This document shows, piece by piece, positions 48,062-59,704 of a DNA stretch of 64,000 nucleotides; within the stretch, counting starts at the first letter, position 1; each line of letters opens with the position of its first letter. The position numbers were made by a program, and so were the translations under genes. Source of the DNA: Diatrype stigma (taxonomy: Eukaryota; Ascomycota; Sordariomycetes; Xylariales; Diatrypaceae); contig JAKJXP020000026.1 of NCBI GenBank assembly GCA_022225965.2, positions 310,001-374,000 of the forward strand, in the 5' to 3' direction. Under the pieces are notes generated by a model. It was not told the origin of the DNA. It saw nothing but the letters and a program-made list of their open reading frames with translations, and ran no database searches.

Positions 48062-49217
48062 GATGGGTCGATCTCTCTACCTGGGCTGGGCTGGGTGTCA
48101 AGTCTATGATGGACTAGTAACTAGAGAGGAAGAGAGGGTGTGCGTGTGCGGGCGTGGTGTTCCTGATGGGAGTTCCTGATAGGCTTGCCTCCCGTCTTCA
48201 GCTCACCTCGACTATAGCTATTGTAGTGAAGACCTGAAGACCACCCCGCTGATCAGTTGGAGAGACCTTCTAATACTTGGGGAGAACGGTGTCTGCGGGG
48301 CAACCATATTCTGCGAGGTCGGAGTGTGGATCTCAGCGGCTGATAATACTGATAATGTGCCAAGGGGTCGCTGATCAATGCCACCTCGGGCTAAGAATGC
48401 GATGAGCGGTAGAGGCGCTTCCTGCGGCTACAAATTATAACTATGCAAATATATACGAGACAACTGCCGCAGCCACTCGAGCATTGTGCATCAAGAACTG
48501 GCCATTATGCATTCGAGTAAGATACACAACGCTTTGGCCTTGCTGGCTTGTTGTTGATATAGTACTTTTGAACAGGATATTGCTCTTTGAAATGTCCTCA
48601 TCCCAACATAACCATCAAATCCTAAATAGTCTAATTAGATCGACTGAAACCCCCCTAGAGGATTACTATACTCACCAACATATTTAACAATCTTTGCGGA
48701 CATCATTCATTATAAGTGGTTTGAGTTTGAAACGAATGGCGATTGAGCTCTAATGAACTATCGACCTTCGTTAATTATACCTATATGTATCGTGGTGAAA
48801 TCAACAGCCGGTGATACCATAATCAACCCCTTTTCAAGAACTTAGACACCAGCAACACTGCTTGAATTGTCACTCTTTTTCTGTTCCCCCTGCATGACTT
48901 GAGAGAAGAAATCCGACCATTACTGATGCTGTGAATGAATGATTGAGACCGGTCATGCACCAACATGACCGAAGTGGATATCCATGCAGATAGGGGGTTA
49001 TGGTAATATCAATAAAGGGGCGACTCTCGAAAGACCTTGCAACTACTTCGATTCTAAGCAAAGCTAACTGTAGCATTGCAATAGCCGTAGCAATCCTTCA
49101 AACTTCTCCTTTCTTCCCCTACTAGGCTTCCATTCATAGTTTCTCCATCTGTCTCCATTGGAGGAGGGCCCATGTAAGCCACCCCCTTCCCCAACCCCAA
49201 CCACAAAGCACTCGATT
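48062..49217. other. Spacer between MFS and Bcs1-like genes
   Basis: About 1.16 kb. The left part is the promoter of the MFS gene; the right part is the 3' region of the Bcs1-like gene. No gene is supportable. Confidence 0.6.
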
Positions 49218-51097
49218 TCATGCAGAAGTCCCTAAATCCCAAGGTCCTCCAGCCTTCGCAACAGCAGCACCACCTATTTTTCCATGCACGACTTCCTTCC
49301 TCCTCTGCAAGACGGTCGTCAAGGCCTCCTTGTCGACCCAGGCGGCGATGTTGGCCGCCGCCCCTTCCGGGTTGCCCCGGTAGTAGAGGAGGTACTCCTG
49401 CAACTGCGCGGGCGTGATCGTGTTCTCCGGAACGCGGCTCGCGAACTCTCGCGAGAGCTTCTCGCGTGTCTCTATCTCGTCACCTGTCGCGGCGGCGGCG
49501 GTGGTGGTGGCGTGAGGAGGAGTAGACATATGGCAGTTTGCATCGCGTTCCGTCATAGTGATGCAGGAGCCTTCACCTATACCGTGATCTCCACCGTGCC
49601 TTTTAGTAGGAGTAGTAGCGGCGGCAGCAGCAGCAGCAGCAACGGAATTACCGGTGAACTCGGGCGCCGTCATCCGCATGAACATCTGCCGCGCGCAGTC
49701 GGCGGATATGTGGCCGAGATAGATCTCCTTGTCGATGCGGCCGCGCCGGATCAGCGCCTCGTCCAGGCTCTCGGGCTCGTTGGCCGTCATGATCACGATG
49801 CGGCCCTCCTGGGAGGTGACGCCGTCCAGCACGTTGAGGAGGCCCGAGAGGGTGCAGGACCCACCCGACTTCCCCCCGCCCTGGTTTTCCGCTGCCACCC
49901 CCGCGCGATCCCGCCTCATCCCCACGACGTCGATGTCCTCCAGCAGCACGATGCACCACGGATCGAGCTGGCTGAACAGGGCCGAGAGGCTGCGGTCGCT
50001 GTCGATGCTCGGGAGGCGGTACAGGGGCAGCCCGACGAAGCCCGCGATGGCGATGGCGAGAGACGTCTTGCCGGTCCCGGGCGGGCCGTAGAACAGGTAG
50101 CCCCGCCGGTACGGGATGGCCTGGGACACGTAGAACCGCCGGGTTCGGGGGTCGAGGTAGTTGGTCACGTCGTCGAGGAGCTCGCTCTTCGTGTTCCGGT
50201 CCAGGTGGATCGTGTCCAGGGGCCGGATGGGCATCAGCGCCTTCTGGTCCCACATGCAGTGCCCCCCGGACGAGAAGCGGACGACGACGAAGGACTCCTT
50301 CTGGTCCCGGGTGAACGCGCGGCACGCGGCCAGGAAGCCCTTGATGGGCGCTGCCGAGCGCCCGAAGCACACGATTTTCAAGGTCTCGTGGTCCGTGTGC
50401 ACGGGCACGCCGTCGTAGTCCATGACGGGCGGGGACCGCGATCTAATAACGATAGTTGATTAACAACACGTTCTGGGGTCAGTAAGGTAGGTAGTTTACA
50501 GAGAACTCCTTGAATAGAAAGACGGAAGAAAGAAACACCTAATATCAGTGTTATCATTTAGGGAAGGGAATAACCATTCAAAGATGACCTCAGTCCGTGA
50601 CAGACAGGCTTCGAAGCGATCTATGAAGGAGGGCAATAAGGGGCACTCTGGATGCTTGCTGACCTGTTATACTGGAGACAGAAGGGGCGCCGCTTATAGA
50701 AGAACAGAGTATTGCGCAGCGCCGGGAGGTACCGTATGTTCTCCATGCCGTTGCTCGCCTTTCCCGGCTCGGGTTGGTGGTCTGACTTGGCCGAGCAGGC
50801 GTTGAGGACGCGGGTCTGCTGGCGCACTAGGACGTTGACGGCCACCCAATTCAGGACGTCGCCCTTCAGCCGGTCATCTTGGACGACGATGCTAGAGGTG
50901 AGGAGCCGCGTCACCAACCGCGTGGGGGACGAGCCCAACCCCGGGATCCTGGCCCAGTTGCTGAAGACGAAAGCCCACAGGGAAAGAATAAGCCCCACGG
51001 CAGTGCCATAGCCTCGCTGCTGATGCCAGCGATTGAAGAGGTGCCCGAATGCTCTGATGGCGAGCGATCCGAGGAGGTCCGTGGCGATTTCAGGCAT
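49218..51097 (-). CDS. Bcs1-like AAA ATPase
   Basis: Two exons: 51097-50664 and 50442-49218 (552 aa), with a 221-nt intron (GTCAGC...TTAG). The ATG before PEIATDLLGS is chosen; another in-frame ATG lies eight codons upstream. A short N-terminal part has one membrane helix (AVGLILSLWAFVFSNW), then the Bcs1-type region (up to about 220). The AAA core follows: Walker A GPPGTGKTS (about 262), Walker B IVLLEDID, sensor-1 MTANEPESLDEALIRRGRID. After EFTGN there is a ~65-residue Ala/Thr low-complexity insert, then the family C-terminus (ITPAQLQEYLLYYRGNPEGA). True Bcs1 is a mitochondrial inner-membrane chaperone for Rieske protein; filamentous fungi have many divergent paralogues, and this is more likely one of those. 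Confidence 0.88.
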
Positions 51098-52648
51098 AGT
51101 CAACGCGTGTATAATGAACACATGCTATGACGTCGGATCAATGAACAAGCCGCCCCTTGTTTTCTCTCCCTCTCTCTCCACTGCTTATATCAACCTTTCC
51201 ATCTCGTGCTTTAAACACATTTGTGTCTCGTTTGATAGTTGGGGATGCTAGCTGGACACGAAAAAAGATGACAAAGAGCAGGCACACAGATCACGAAGGC
51301 ACCAGAACAGTGGTATGCTGCAATGCATTGCATTCTATACCCCTTTGACTACGCAGGAGCTATGCAGTTATGTCTTGGTTGGCACCAACAATATCTTAGT
51401 CCTATAGCCATCCCCTTTTTATTTTGGATTCTCTCCTGCAGGAAGCAAGACCGCTGTATAGCGTCCATAAAACCCCCCTGCATGTCTATGACTGGTCTGT
51501 CAGCCCGGTGCAACACATTCTAGACACTAGGGAGGGCTTACTGAATATTCTTCTAAGGCTAGGCTTAATCCACTTCAATTGGGTACGAGTCGTTTTTGGG
51601 TTTTATGGCGTTGGTCTCATGGGTAAGACTGTTGCTTAGAGCCTTTTCCAGTTTACCAGCTTTAGTCTAGACATTCACACCTCAAATCAAAGGACCAGTT
51701 CAAACGGGCTTCCGAATTTACAATGCCATGTTGGCATCGCTTCTCCATTGAAGCTCTGCCCTCCTTTTCTTTCCTTCCAAGTTGTTATTGTACGTTATCC
51801 CTCAGGGTTGAGCAGAGTCGACCATCTCCCCATCATGTGCCATTACAACCAGCTCTATATTCCGACACAAGTCTTAATCGAGACAAAAGGAAGCAGGAAT
51901 TCCAACCTGCCTCGGTTTATACCTGCCTTGTATACTCATTCATAGATCTGAACTTTGCCGAACAGCCTTCGTCAAAGCTAGTCATACCAGCTGATAACAT
52001 CCAAGTAGACCTGACCCGACTGTAATAACACAGAACCGTCTGAAAAACCCGGCGGCCAAACCTAACCCAAATCACTATTACTACTGATATAGAGCCAATT
52101 GATAATGCGAGCTTCCATTTGTTTTTGGAATCGAACTGCTACAACTAGGGTGATGTAGACAGGGTTCAAGGATGCACGTGAGCGTTACCTCCATCTCGGA
52201 CAGTCTTGATCGGTTCTCTTTATCAAATGCCAAAACCGAGATTCATAAGTAGGTGAAAGGCTTGACTATGCTACTATCTTACTATATGGTTTCTGCTTGA
52301 AAGCTATATGAGTTTTCTTCACTTCGAGACTTCGAGACTGGATGAATCGTTACCATAGATCGTAGAGTTGCGTGGCTGTTGTATAAGCGTGAAAATCGAC
52401 GATGATAAGCCTACCCCCCTATTTAAAAAGCAAGGAGACGGAACGCGAACTGCGGATGGTTCAGCCACCTTACGGGTAGCGCAATCTACGCGCACCGGGA
52501 TCATACATGTGCCTGCCACCTTCGGGAACGCGTCGAGAAAAAAACGCGCCTACAACTGAATTACTTCACTCACCATGATCACAGCTAGCTTCTGTTCACT
52601 TTGAATTTCCCTCCACCCCTAGCTTCAAATCGGGCGTGGACCTTGAGG
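51098..52648. other. Divergent spacer, Bcs1-like / orphan genes
   Basis: About 1.55 kb between divergent starts, with both promoters. Short open frames at 51424-51639 and 51723-52025 are not convincing. No gene is called. Confidence 0.55.
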
Positions 52649-54886
52649 ATGTCGGTAGAGTTGGGCACCGACTCGATGCTGATGAAGCAGGCAAGCGCCT
52701 ATGCTTCTCCCAATAATAGCAAGCGCGGCAGCAGGCACAGAAAACGGAATAAGCAACAAGACGTGGCCGGTCGGGCCTGGAGAGAGAAACAGATACGCAC
52801 GCTTGCGCAGACATGGAACACCGAGGTAGAAGACATCGTGGAGTCCTTCCCCCAGCCCATCGTCTACAAGGGGTTTCTCGAACAACTCCTCCTATCCGCT
52901 CGGTACTACCCTCGAAACGTGCTCGTACCTCTGATCCAAGAGGCGCAGGAAGAACGATCTCGGGGTTTGCGACGGACAGCCGGTCGCTCGAGTAGTAATA
53001 ACAACAACAACAAGGGGGCTGTAGCAGCAAAGGAGCTCGAGTGCTTCTTGCCCTGCGACGTGACGAGAGCGCTGGAGAGAGCCCGAGAAGCCCTTCGTGA
53101 ATCTGAGGTCCTCTGGCACCCCAAGACACCACCGCCATGTGAGGTCGAGCCAAAAGCCGAACCAATGGGGGGCACGTTTGCCCCAGTCACCCCCAGCTAT
53201 ACCCAGGAACACATAACGGGCGTGGATGGACAAGAAAATACTCGAAATACCTCATGCAAGGGCCAGAATATCAACGTGCACCAACCGCTGAGAAATGATG
53301 TTGAGTGCCACGGTGTCCTACACTCTACCTCTAAATCTGAAGCGGGCGGCAGTATGCCATCTGATGATAATGATGATGATGAGGATGCTTACTTGGCGGG
53401 ACTCACGTGTGAAGCATCGCAACAGCGTAGCAAGAACAACAGGGACCGCAACGACGAAAGCGACGATTCAGACGCTTTTCTTTTAAGACCACTGAAAAGG
53501 CGTCGACACCACTGGAGCGGCGGTGCACGTCTTGTTGCTGCTGCTGCTTCTGCTAGCTCCCCTCAGCTACAGCCGGAAGAGGAGGAAGAACAAGAACAAG
53601 AAGAAGAAGACCAAGATCACCACCAGCCCGACGCAGTAGCCCCCGCGGGTCTAACCGCAGCGTCAGACGACCCCAAAGTGCGCGACGTGATCCAGACGCT
53701 CGAAGGCGACCCGACGCTGTGCCACAAGATGCGCTGGTACGTGGCGCGGCACGTGCGGCGGGAGTACCAGGCGGGGCTCAGCCCGAGCCGGCAGACGTAC
53801 CGGCGGCGGATCGGCGAGCACCGGCGGACGAGCGCGGGGCGGACCTGGGCCGTGGGCCTGCCCGACCGGCCGTTCAACCGGCTCGACTTCGAGGCGACCC
53901 GGGCGCAGGTCGGGTTCCGCAGGGGCCAGGAGGGCTGGGAGCGCCAGACCATCACCCGCATCCTGCAGTCGGCGTACGAGCGGTACGGCTGGTGCGAGGT
54001 GATTGCCGGGGAGGAGGTCGATGGCGTGCTGCTGGAGGCCGGTGCGGACCTGACCCTTTGGGATGATCTCGAGGAGCATAGCGCCGCCACCGCCGCCCAA
54101 AAGAAAAAGGGGGAGGGGGATAAGGAGAGTCAATTGGTCACGAGAGGGAGGAGGCAGGTGACGACGCCTCCTCCCACTCCTCCAAATCATCACCAAGGGT
54201 CCCCGATAGAGATCATTGAGATCGAATCTTCGCCCGAGCCATCACCTCCCAGCTGTTACCCTGCGGATAGCGCCGCGGAAAAAAACAGTTCCTGGGGCAG
54301 CTTCGTAGCCAGTAGTAGCGGTGCTCAATCAAGCACAAACAAGTCCACGGCTACAAAGAAGCGAGGACGGGGCACTACTTCCGTAGACGACGATGATCCG
54401 CCACCACCGGCCCTTATCAGCACGCCACCTGCATCACGAGGCGTAAACTCCGATAGCAGAAAACCGGCACTACAGGACGGGGGAAAAGGAAAAGAATGGC
54501 AAGAATGGCCACCACTTCCACAGAAGGTGAAATCGAGCCAGGAGCTGACGGTGCTGTGGGCGGAGGTCGAGCAGCTGAAGGCGCAGGCCGAGCGGGACAG
54601 GCTGGCCAAGGAGCGGCTCATCCGCGACCAGAAGGCCGCCCAGGGGGCGCTCTTGGCGGAAATGCGCCTGCTGCGCGAGGCGGCCGAGAAGGAGCGCGCC
54701 CGGTGCTGGAACCAGAAGCGCCTGAAGAGGCGGAGGAACGACAGGAGAATGCGCAGGTACCTGCGGAAGCTGAAAGAGCTCGAGGCCGAAGTGGAGGAGT
54801 TGTCGTCGGAGTTATCGTCACCATCCTGCTCGTCGTCCTCGTCGTCCTCAGATGAGGACCCGACGTCTACAGCCAGCTCTGAATGA
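52649..54886 (+). CDS. Unrecognised 745-aa disordered/coiled-coil protein
   Basis: Single exon. The ATG at 52649 (SVELGTDSM) is the first in frame; earlier in-frame triplets are non-ATG. I do not recognise the family. Ordered-looking parts: residues ~50-105 (WREKQIRTLAQTWN, PIVYKGFLEQLLLSARYYP); a GC-rich Arg/Trp/Tyr-rich block (~340-480) with HKMRWYVARHVRREYQ, SRQTYRRRIGEHRR, RLDFEATRAQVGFR and LQSAYERYGWCEV; and a C-terminal basic coiled coil (~630-720) with LWAEVEQLKAQAERDRL and LKRRRNDRRMRRYLRKL. Between them are acidic Glu/Asp runs, poly-Asn and Ser/Pro linkers. A hydrophobic-acidic stretch PIEIIEIESS (~519) resembles a SUMO-interacting motif. Basic clusters suggest a nuclear protein. 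No transmembrane segment or signal peptide is visible. Confidence 0.75.
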   Translation: MSVELGTDSMLMKQASAYASPNNSKRGSRHRKRNKQQDVAGRAWREKQIRTLAQTWNTEVEDIVESFPQPIVYKGFLEQLLLSARYYPRNVLVPLIQEAQEERSRGLRRTAGRSSSNNNNNKGAVAAKELECFLPCDVTRALERAREALRESEVLWHPKTPPPCEVEPKAEPMGGTFAPVTPSYTQEHITGVDGQENTRNTSCKGQNINVHQPLRNDVECHGVLHSTSKSEAGGSMPSDDNDDDEDAYLAGLTCEASQQRSKNNRDRNDESDDSDAFLLRPLKRRRHHWSGGARLVAAAASASSPQLQPEEEEEQEQEEEDQDHHQPDAVAPAGLTAASDDPKVRDVIQTLEGDPTLCHKMRWYVARHVRREYQAGLSPSRQTYRRRIGEHRRTSAGRTWAVGLPDRPFNRLDFEATRAQVGFRRGQEGWERQTITRILQSAYERYGWCEVIAGEEVDGVLLEAGADLTLWDDLEEHSAATAAQKKKGEGDKESQLVTRGRRQVTTPPPTPPNHHQGSPIEIIEIESSPEPSPPSCYPADSAAEKNSSWGSFVASSSGAQSSTNKSTATKKRGRGTTSVDDDDPPPPALISTPPASRGVNSDSRKPALQDGGKGKEWQEWPPLPQKVKSSQELTVLWAEVEQLKAQAERDRLAKERLIRDQKAAQGALLAEMRLLREAAEKERARCWNQKRLKRRRNDRRMRRYLRKLKELEAEVEELSSELSSPSCSSSSSSSDEDPTSTASSE

Positions 54887-57375
54887 TTAGTTTATGCACT
54901 TATTACTTCATTACACCACCTGATCAACGTTGTAGCCAGCAGGCATCGTAGATAGTGTAAGATAGGGTTGCAGCTGTAGGTACGTAGGTTAGGTAGGTAA
55001 GGTAGCTACTATCTTGCTCAGGTCGGTCGGAATAACGTCATTATCTTTAGGCGTCAGGACCCTTCACCATGATACCTACCAGACAGGTTTACTTGGCCCC
55101 CTTTTTCTCCCCCGCGTTATAATGTGGAGGTATTTGATACCCATTGGCTGCGCACCGAAGCCTACCTACTTATCTAGACGAAGATCCTGTTGTAGATATA
55201 TAGAAAGACATGACATAATCGTCCCTCTCATTCTCAACATGAAGTCCAGACAAGTCGACACGTCAAACTATCGAAGCTGCCTGCAGGACCCGCTCAGCCG
55301 CTTCGTCACTTTCACCCTCCTCTACTCCGCATCGGTCGGTTAGTGTAGAGATATCGCGCACATCTTCCGCACGTCTTTGGGATATCACTTCTTGATATTG
55401 TCTATCTGCCCGACTGACTTGCGTGTCTGCCAGGGAAATTTCTGGAGCGATCAACTTTGGCGAACGTCAACGATAAAAAGGGACAATCGTCGCATCGTCG
55501 CCCAAGGCCAAGCTAAGAGAAGCGATGATGCATAACTCTATTCTGTAGATGGCCTACTCGTCGACGGCGCAAGTGCTAACCCGGTAGACTTTGCAGCCTA
55601 TGTAGACAGCCCAGATTTATGACAGCATACTTGGATAATGGCTATCGGGAGGGTTCAGCTCTAAAAACCAGCTTGCGATAGGGCTTAAAGCCTTGAGCCT
55701 TGGCAAGGGTGCTCCCACACCTCCCATCGTGCGTGCCATCATCATCCATCGCAATCGGGCACCGATCTAGTTATTGATCTAGTTAGGTAGTAGGTATTCG
55801 GTTTATTCAGAGTCAGGTCTTCCGGAACAAAAAAGTCTTGGCAAGATCTGCCATGTGCCATACCTGGTCGCAAGCGAGTATTAGATGTTATAGTCAAACC
55901 TGGATTATGAGATCTGACAGTGTGGTCGGTCGCATGTACGATACTGATCTGGTATTACATAGATGATAGAAGAACGTGCTGTGATGCGCGCATCCGTTTA
56001 TCAAATATCAAATTACTCTCAGATATCAAATAGTAAATATTACGCACGCCTCAGCGAGCATCGTGATCTCTTTCTGCTTGTTATGACTGGGTGTGCTATA
56101 GCCTGTAACTAGTAGAATGCTATAAATTATGTGCAGGTATTCGCATGCGACAGACTTGGTCACAGGCAGGTAGGTATGTATGTAATTAGGTAACGTAGGT
56201 GATAATGTATGGAATGTATGTACATACATATTCGTACATACCCAACATACGCACAATATCTCCATGTCCGTAGTAAGGATTCAGGAATGTGGGCTTGCCG
56301 CTCTACCGCTCTACCGCTCTGCCGCCCTGCCGCTCTCCCGCCCGGGCCAAGTGTCGTCTTGTTGTACGCGTGTCAGCCGCGAGATGACGAAAAGCGACCT
56401 CTCTAGTAGGAATGTACATACTATTGGTAGGTAACTAGGTATGTAGGTAATGGGATCTGGCAGTGACTGGCAGCAGTGACCCAGCATCTGCAGTGACTGC
56501 GGCTCATGACACACAAATCCTGACGGCGTTCGACTGACCGACCTGATCTGAACGAATCTGCCCGGTTCTGCACAGCTGTTGTATGTTTGTATGTAGCCTG
56601 TCCAGCATACATAACTATGCATGCCCGGCGGGAAAGGCGGGGCAGTGTCGCTGATCAGGGTCCCTCTGCCCGGTTGGCCAGGGGTCTCAGGTCTTGCCGT
56701 CCGTCTATGCGGCACCTCTGTCTCAGCGTCTCTCATACCTGCAGCTGACATGGCGCCCCATGGGCGAATCGTGTGGAATCGGTGGGTGCGGGTTGCACGC
56801 ACAAACAGTACATACCTACATACCTACATACATACAGCAGATACACGGGCAGGTATGCGCGTAGATCTTAAGGAAGCATTTGATTTGATTTCCAGGTTTT
56901 TTATCTTATTTCTGAATTTTTTATTATCTGTGTCCCCGGGTATGCGGAGTTCGTTATACAGCCTCATTAGTTATACGATACGGTCATGACCGGTACGACT
57001 GGAACCTGAGCTGAGGCATGACAGGACAGGGTCGGTCGAGCAAGCGGCCGCTCGAAATCAAAAAATAGCAACCCACGACCACACCGCGTGCTTCTCTCTC
57101 TCTCTTTTCCTTTTCCCTGCGGTCTCTCTGGGTCTCGGGAGTCTTGGACTCTTGGGATTACACATGCCAATGCCCGGCCGAACCCCGTTTGGGGATCGCC
57201 CACCCTCCAATTGCCGCTCTGTTTCGCTGAGCGGAGCCTGCTAGCGAATCGCTAGAATCGTCCAGGTCGCCAGCGGGCCAGCTCGGCCGTCAGTGTCAAG
57301 TGAGACTTCTAGCGTATGACGTTGCAAGCGCCCTGGGCCGTCCTGGGCGCCCCCGTCTGCTGGCAGCCTGGCACG

Positions 57376-57444
57376 CTTGCCATACCTTGCCATGCCTTGC
57401 CATGCCTTGCCATGCCTTGCCATGCCTTGCCATGCCTTGCCATA
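57376..57444. repeat. 10-bp tandem repeat, about 7 copies
   Basis: The unit CTTGCCATGC is repeated head to tail; the first copy and the last partial copy carry single-base changes. It lies ~430 bases upstream of the small membrane-protein gene. Confidence 0.92.
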
Positions 57445-57687
57445 GGTACTAGTAAGTATGTAGTGAGTATAAGGGCTCACGCTTCCTGCTCATCCGGACA
57501 GGCAGGCCGGTGCTCGTTTCGTTCCACCACCTACAGAAACAGTAAGATTTATTATTTGTGTTTTCCTTTTGTTCCGGTCCCGGTTCCATGTTGCAGTGCA
57601 GCAGTAAAGATACATAAAAATACATAAAAAGAATTCCCCATTTCCTACACTATTTCCATATCCCATCAGCCGAGCACGTCAGGGGAG

Positions 57688-57700
57688 AATATATATATAC
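57688..57700 (+). promoter_or_regulatory. TATA-like tract upstream of the small membrane-protein gene
   Basis: AATATATATATAC lies about 180 bases before the start codon at 57876. Confidence 0.4.
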
Positions 57701-57875
57701 CCATATACACCCCCGAACCTATACATCATACGACTTACGACTTCGAACGGAAAAAAGTACAACAGTATAGAAAGATAAGAAGGGGAAAAGGTTCCGGACG
57801 ACCCAAATCTACTACACCAAGCCTCATATCTCCGGGCTGCCCCCCTCGACATCATAAGCACCACCCTCAGTCGCC

Positions 57876-58154
57876 ATGGCCAACCTCATCGGAACCGTTG
57901 TCGGCATCGTCGTGGGCGTCCTCGTCTTCACGGCGATCGTGCTGGTGCTGTCCCTGTACTGGCAGCGGATCTTCGGCCGGGTCCCCACGGAAGAGAAGCA
58001 CGCCGGCTCCGTGTCGGACGTCGAGAAGGCGTGGCCCAAGTCGCGGGACTCGACGGCCGAGTCCACCTGGACGGTGCCCACGCCCATATCGTCGCCGCGG
58101 GCCTCGAGGACCGCCGAAGATCCCGCCATGCAGAAGGCGTATTTAAAAAACTGA
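57876..58154 (+). CDS. Small single-span membrane protein (92 aa)
   Basis: Single exon. The start codon has a good context (GCCATGGCC). Residues 5-28 form one Gly/Val/Leu-rich transmembrane helix (LIGTVVGIVVGVLVFTAIV...), followed by YWQRIFGR and a polar Ser/Pro/Asp tail (VSDVEKAWPKSRDSTAES) ending QKAYLKN. GC content and codon use match the verified genes and contrast with the flanking spacers. No family is recognised. The layout (no cleavable signal, tail probably cytosolic) suits a small tail- or signal-anchored protein. Confidence 0.68.
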   Translation: MANLIGTVVGIVVGVLVFTAIVLVLSLYWQRIFGRVPTEEKHAGSVSDVEKAWPKSRDSTAESTWTVPTPISSPRASRTAEDPAMQKAYLKN

Positions 58155-59704
58155 GCGCCGTGGCGTTGCAAGCCGAGCCTGCCTCGCCAGGCTCGGCAGC
58201 GCATACCTACTACTACCACGGGGGTCCAATGCAGTCGTCCACACGGCCGCCACGTATCGCTACTTCACTACGCCATAGACAGCCACAAGGACGACAACGA
58301 CAACGATGAACGACGACGATTACTCTTACTACAGAGACTGGTGCTCTTCTCGAACGCGATGAGACCATGACATTATATACGAGTTACGATGGGAGTTGAG
58401 GTGGAGTTCACGACGGGGAAGGGGAGGGAAGCATTTTGCATTTTAATTGGCGTTATTGGGGGCTTTCCAGATATGCCAGGGGGTGATTACACATGTTTTC
58501 ATCATGGGGGCCGAAAGCATATACCTGCTTCTACAATTATACGGCACGGCGTTTGAGGGCATGGCCATGGAGCATCCATGGCTCATTCGCATTCATAAGA
58601 ACACATCCCGCCCAAGCGGAAGGCTTCACAAGCGTGCGCGCTCGCGCACAAACACACACTACACACACATACACAGGTCTGGGACTCATAAACGCATATA
58701 GACGGACCATCTTGCATATACTTGCATACACACCCTCACTCATTTAGATACCCTCATTAGACGCGGACACAGGCATTGTCGCATTTTTGAGCATTTTCCT
58801 TGAAAGAGATACCACAATCGCAATTTTTTGATAGCACATGGCTCTGAATACCATACTATATCATATCATATCCTATCCAAAACAGCTTTACGCGCTTTCC
58901 GGCCCTCCGAAGTGAGGGGTGACTCGTCACCTCGTCTAGTATTTTGCTAGTGTGCTACGTAGTGAGTAGTTCTTTTTGACGAGCAAAAAAAGGGCAAAGA
59001 AAATTGGCGCAACCTCATAGTCAACCATACCACACCACACCACACCACACGTATCATGTGGATAGCGTGAAAATGCCGCACATCCGGGGAATGGCGGTGG
59101 CTTCTTGTTTAGTGAGTTGGTTTCTTTTTGTCTCCAATTCCTGTCCCGGCTCATCCGGGTGCAATGTTCTCGTAAGTCCGTACGCATGTAAGTACGTACG
59201 CCGAGAAGTCGGATGGGATGTGGGAGGTAGTCTAGTTCTAGATGATTTGTGTTTTCCGCAGGGGGCTAGTAAAGAAGAGCTAAGTCTAGACTTTATTACT
59301 CAGCGAAGGGAGCAGCCGGTCAGCTAATTAGCATCTCACAAGGCATCTAGTAAGATAAAGATAAAGTACCTACTAGTAACCGTCATACAAGTGACCTGTA
59401 GTAATACCCAAATCAAGGGTTACCCAAATCCAGCCATCTGCATGCGCCTAATACCTACACGCCCAGCCCCGGTGCTGACGTCTCCGGCCCTCACGTATGG
59501 GGGCCGACTGGCTGGTTCAACGTCAGCCGTACCCAACTAGGTAGTCGCTTATTTCCAAGCCTCGCTCGCTTGTCAGCTTCCACGGATCTAGCTAATAGGA
59601 ATGCGAGCACCTAAAGTAGGTAGAAGTACTACGTAGCATAAAACCATATTCTATCTTAGTCAGCCAATCACAAAAGTACTGTGCAATTGTGCAATGACTA
59701 CGTG

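Larger units (their letters stand above)
54887..57875. other. Spacer (3 kb) between orphan and small membrane-protein genes
   Basis: It contains TAGGTA-rich stretches (54977-55010, 56165-56180, 56810-56835), CTACCGCTC-type repeats near 56298-56325 and the 10-bp tandem array at 57376. Open frames such as 56311-56802 (-) are not supported by family or composition. No gene is called. Confidence 0.55.

Noticed and set aside
49284..50459. 391-codon plus-strand frame
   Set aside because: It is antisense to the Bcs1-like AAA core with its Walker motifs; its composition is that of a GC-rich shadow.
52080..52160. Minus-strand GTTCGATTCC resembling a tRNA B box
   Set aside because: No paired T-arm, acceptor stem or A box was found around it.
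56311..56802. 163-codon minus-strand frame
   Set aside because: Part of it is a short repeat. No domain was seen, and its composition is like the surrounding spacer.
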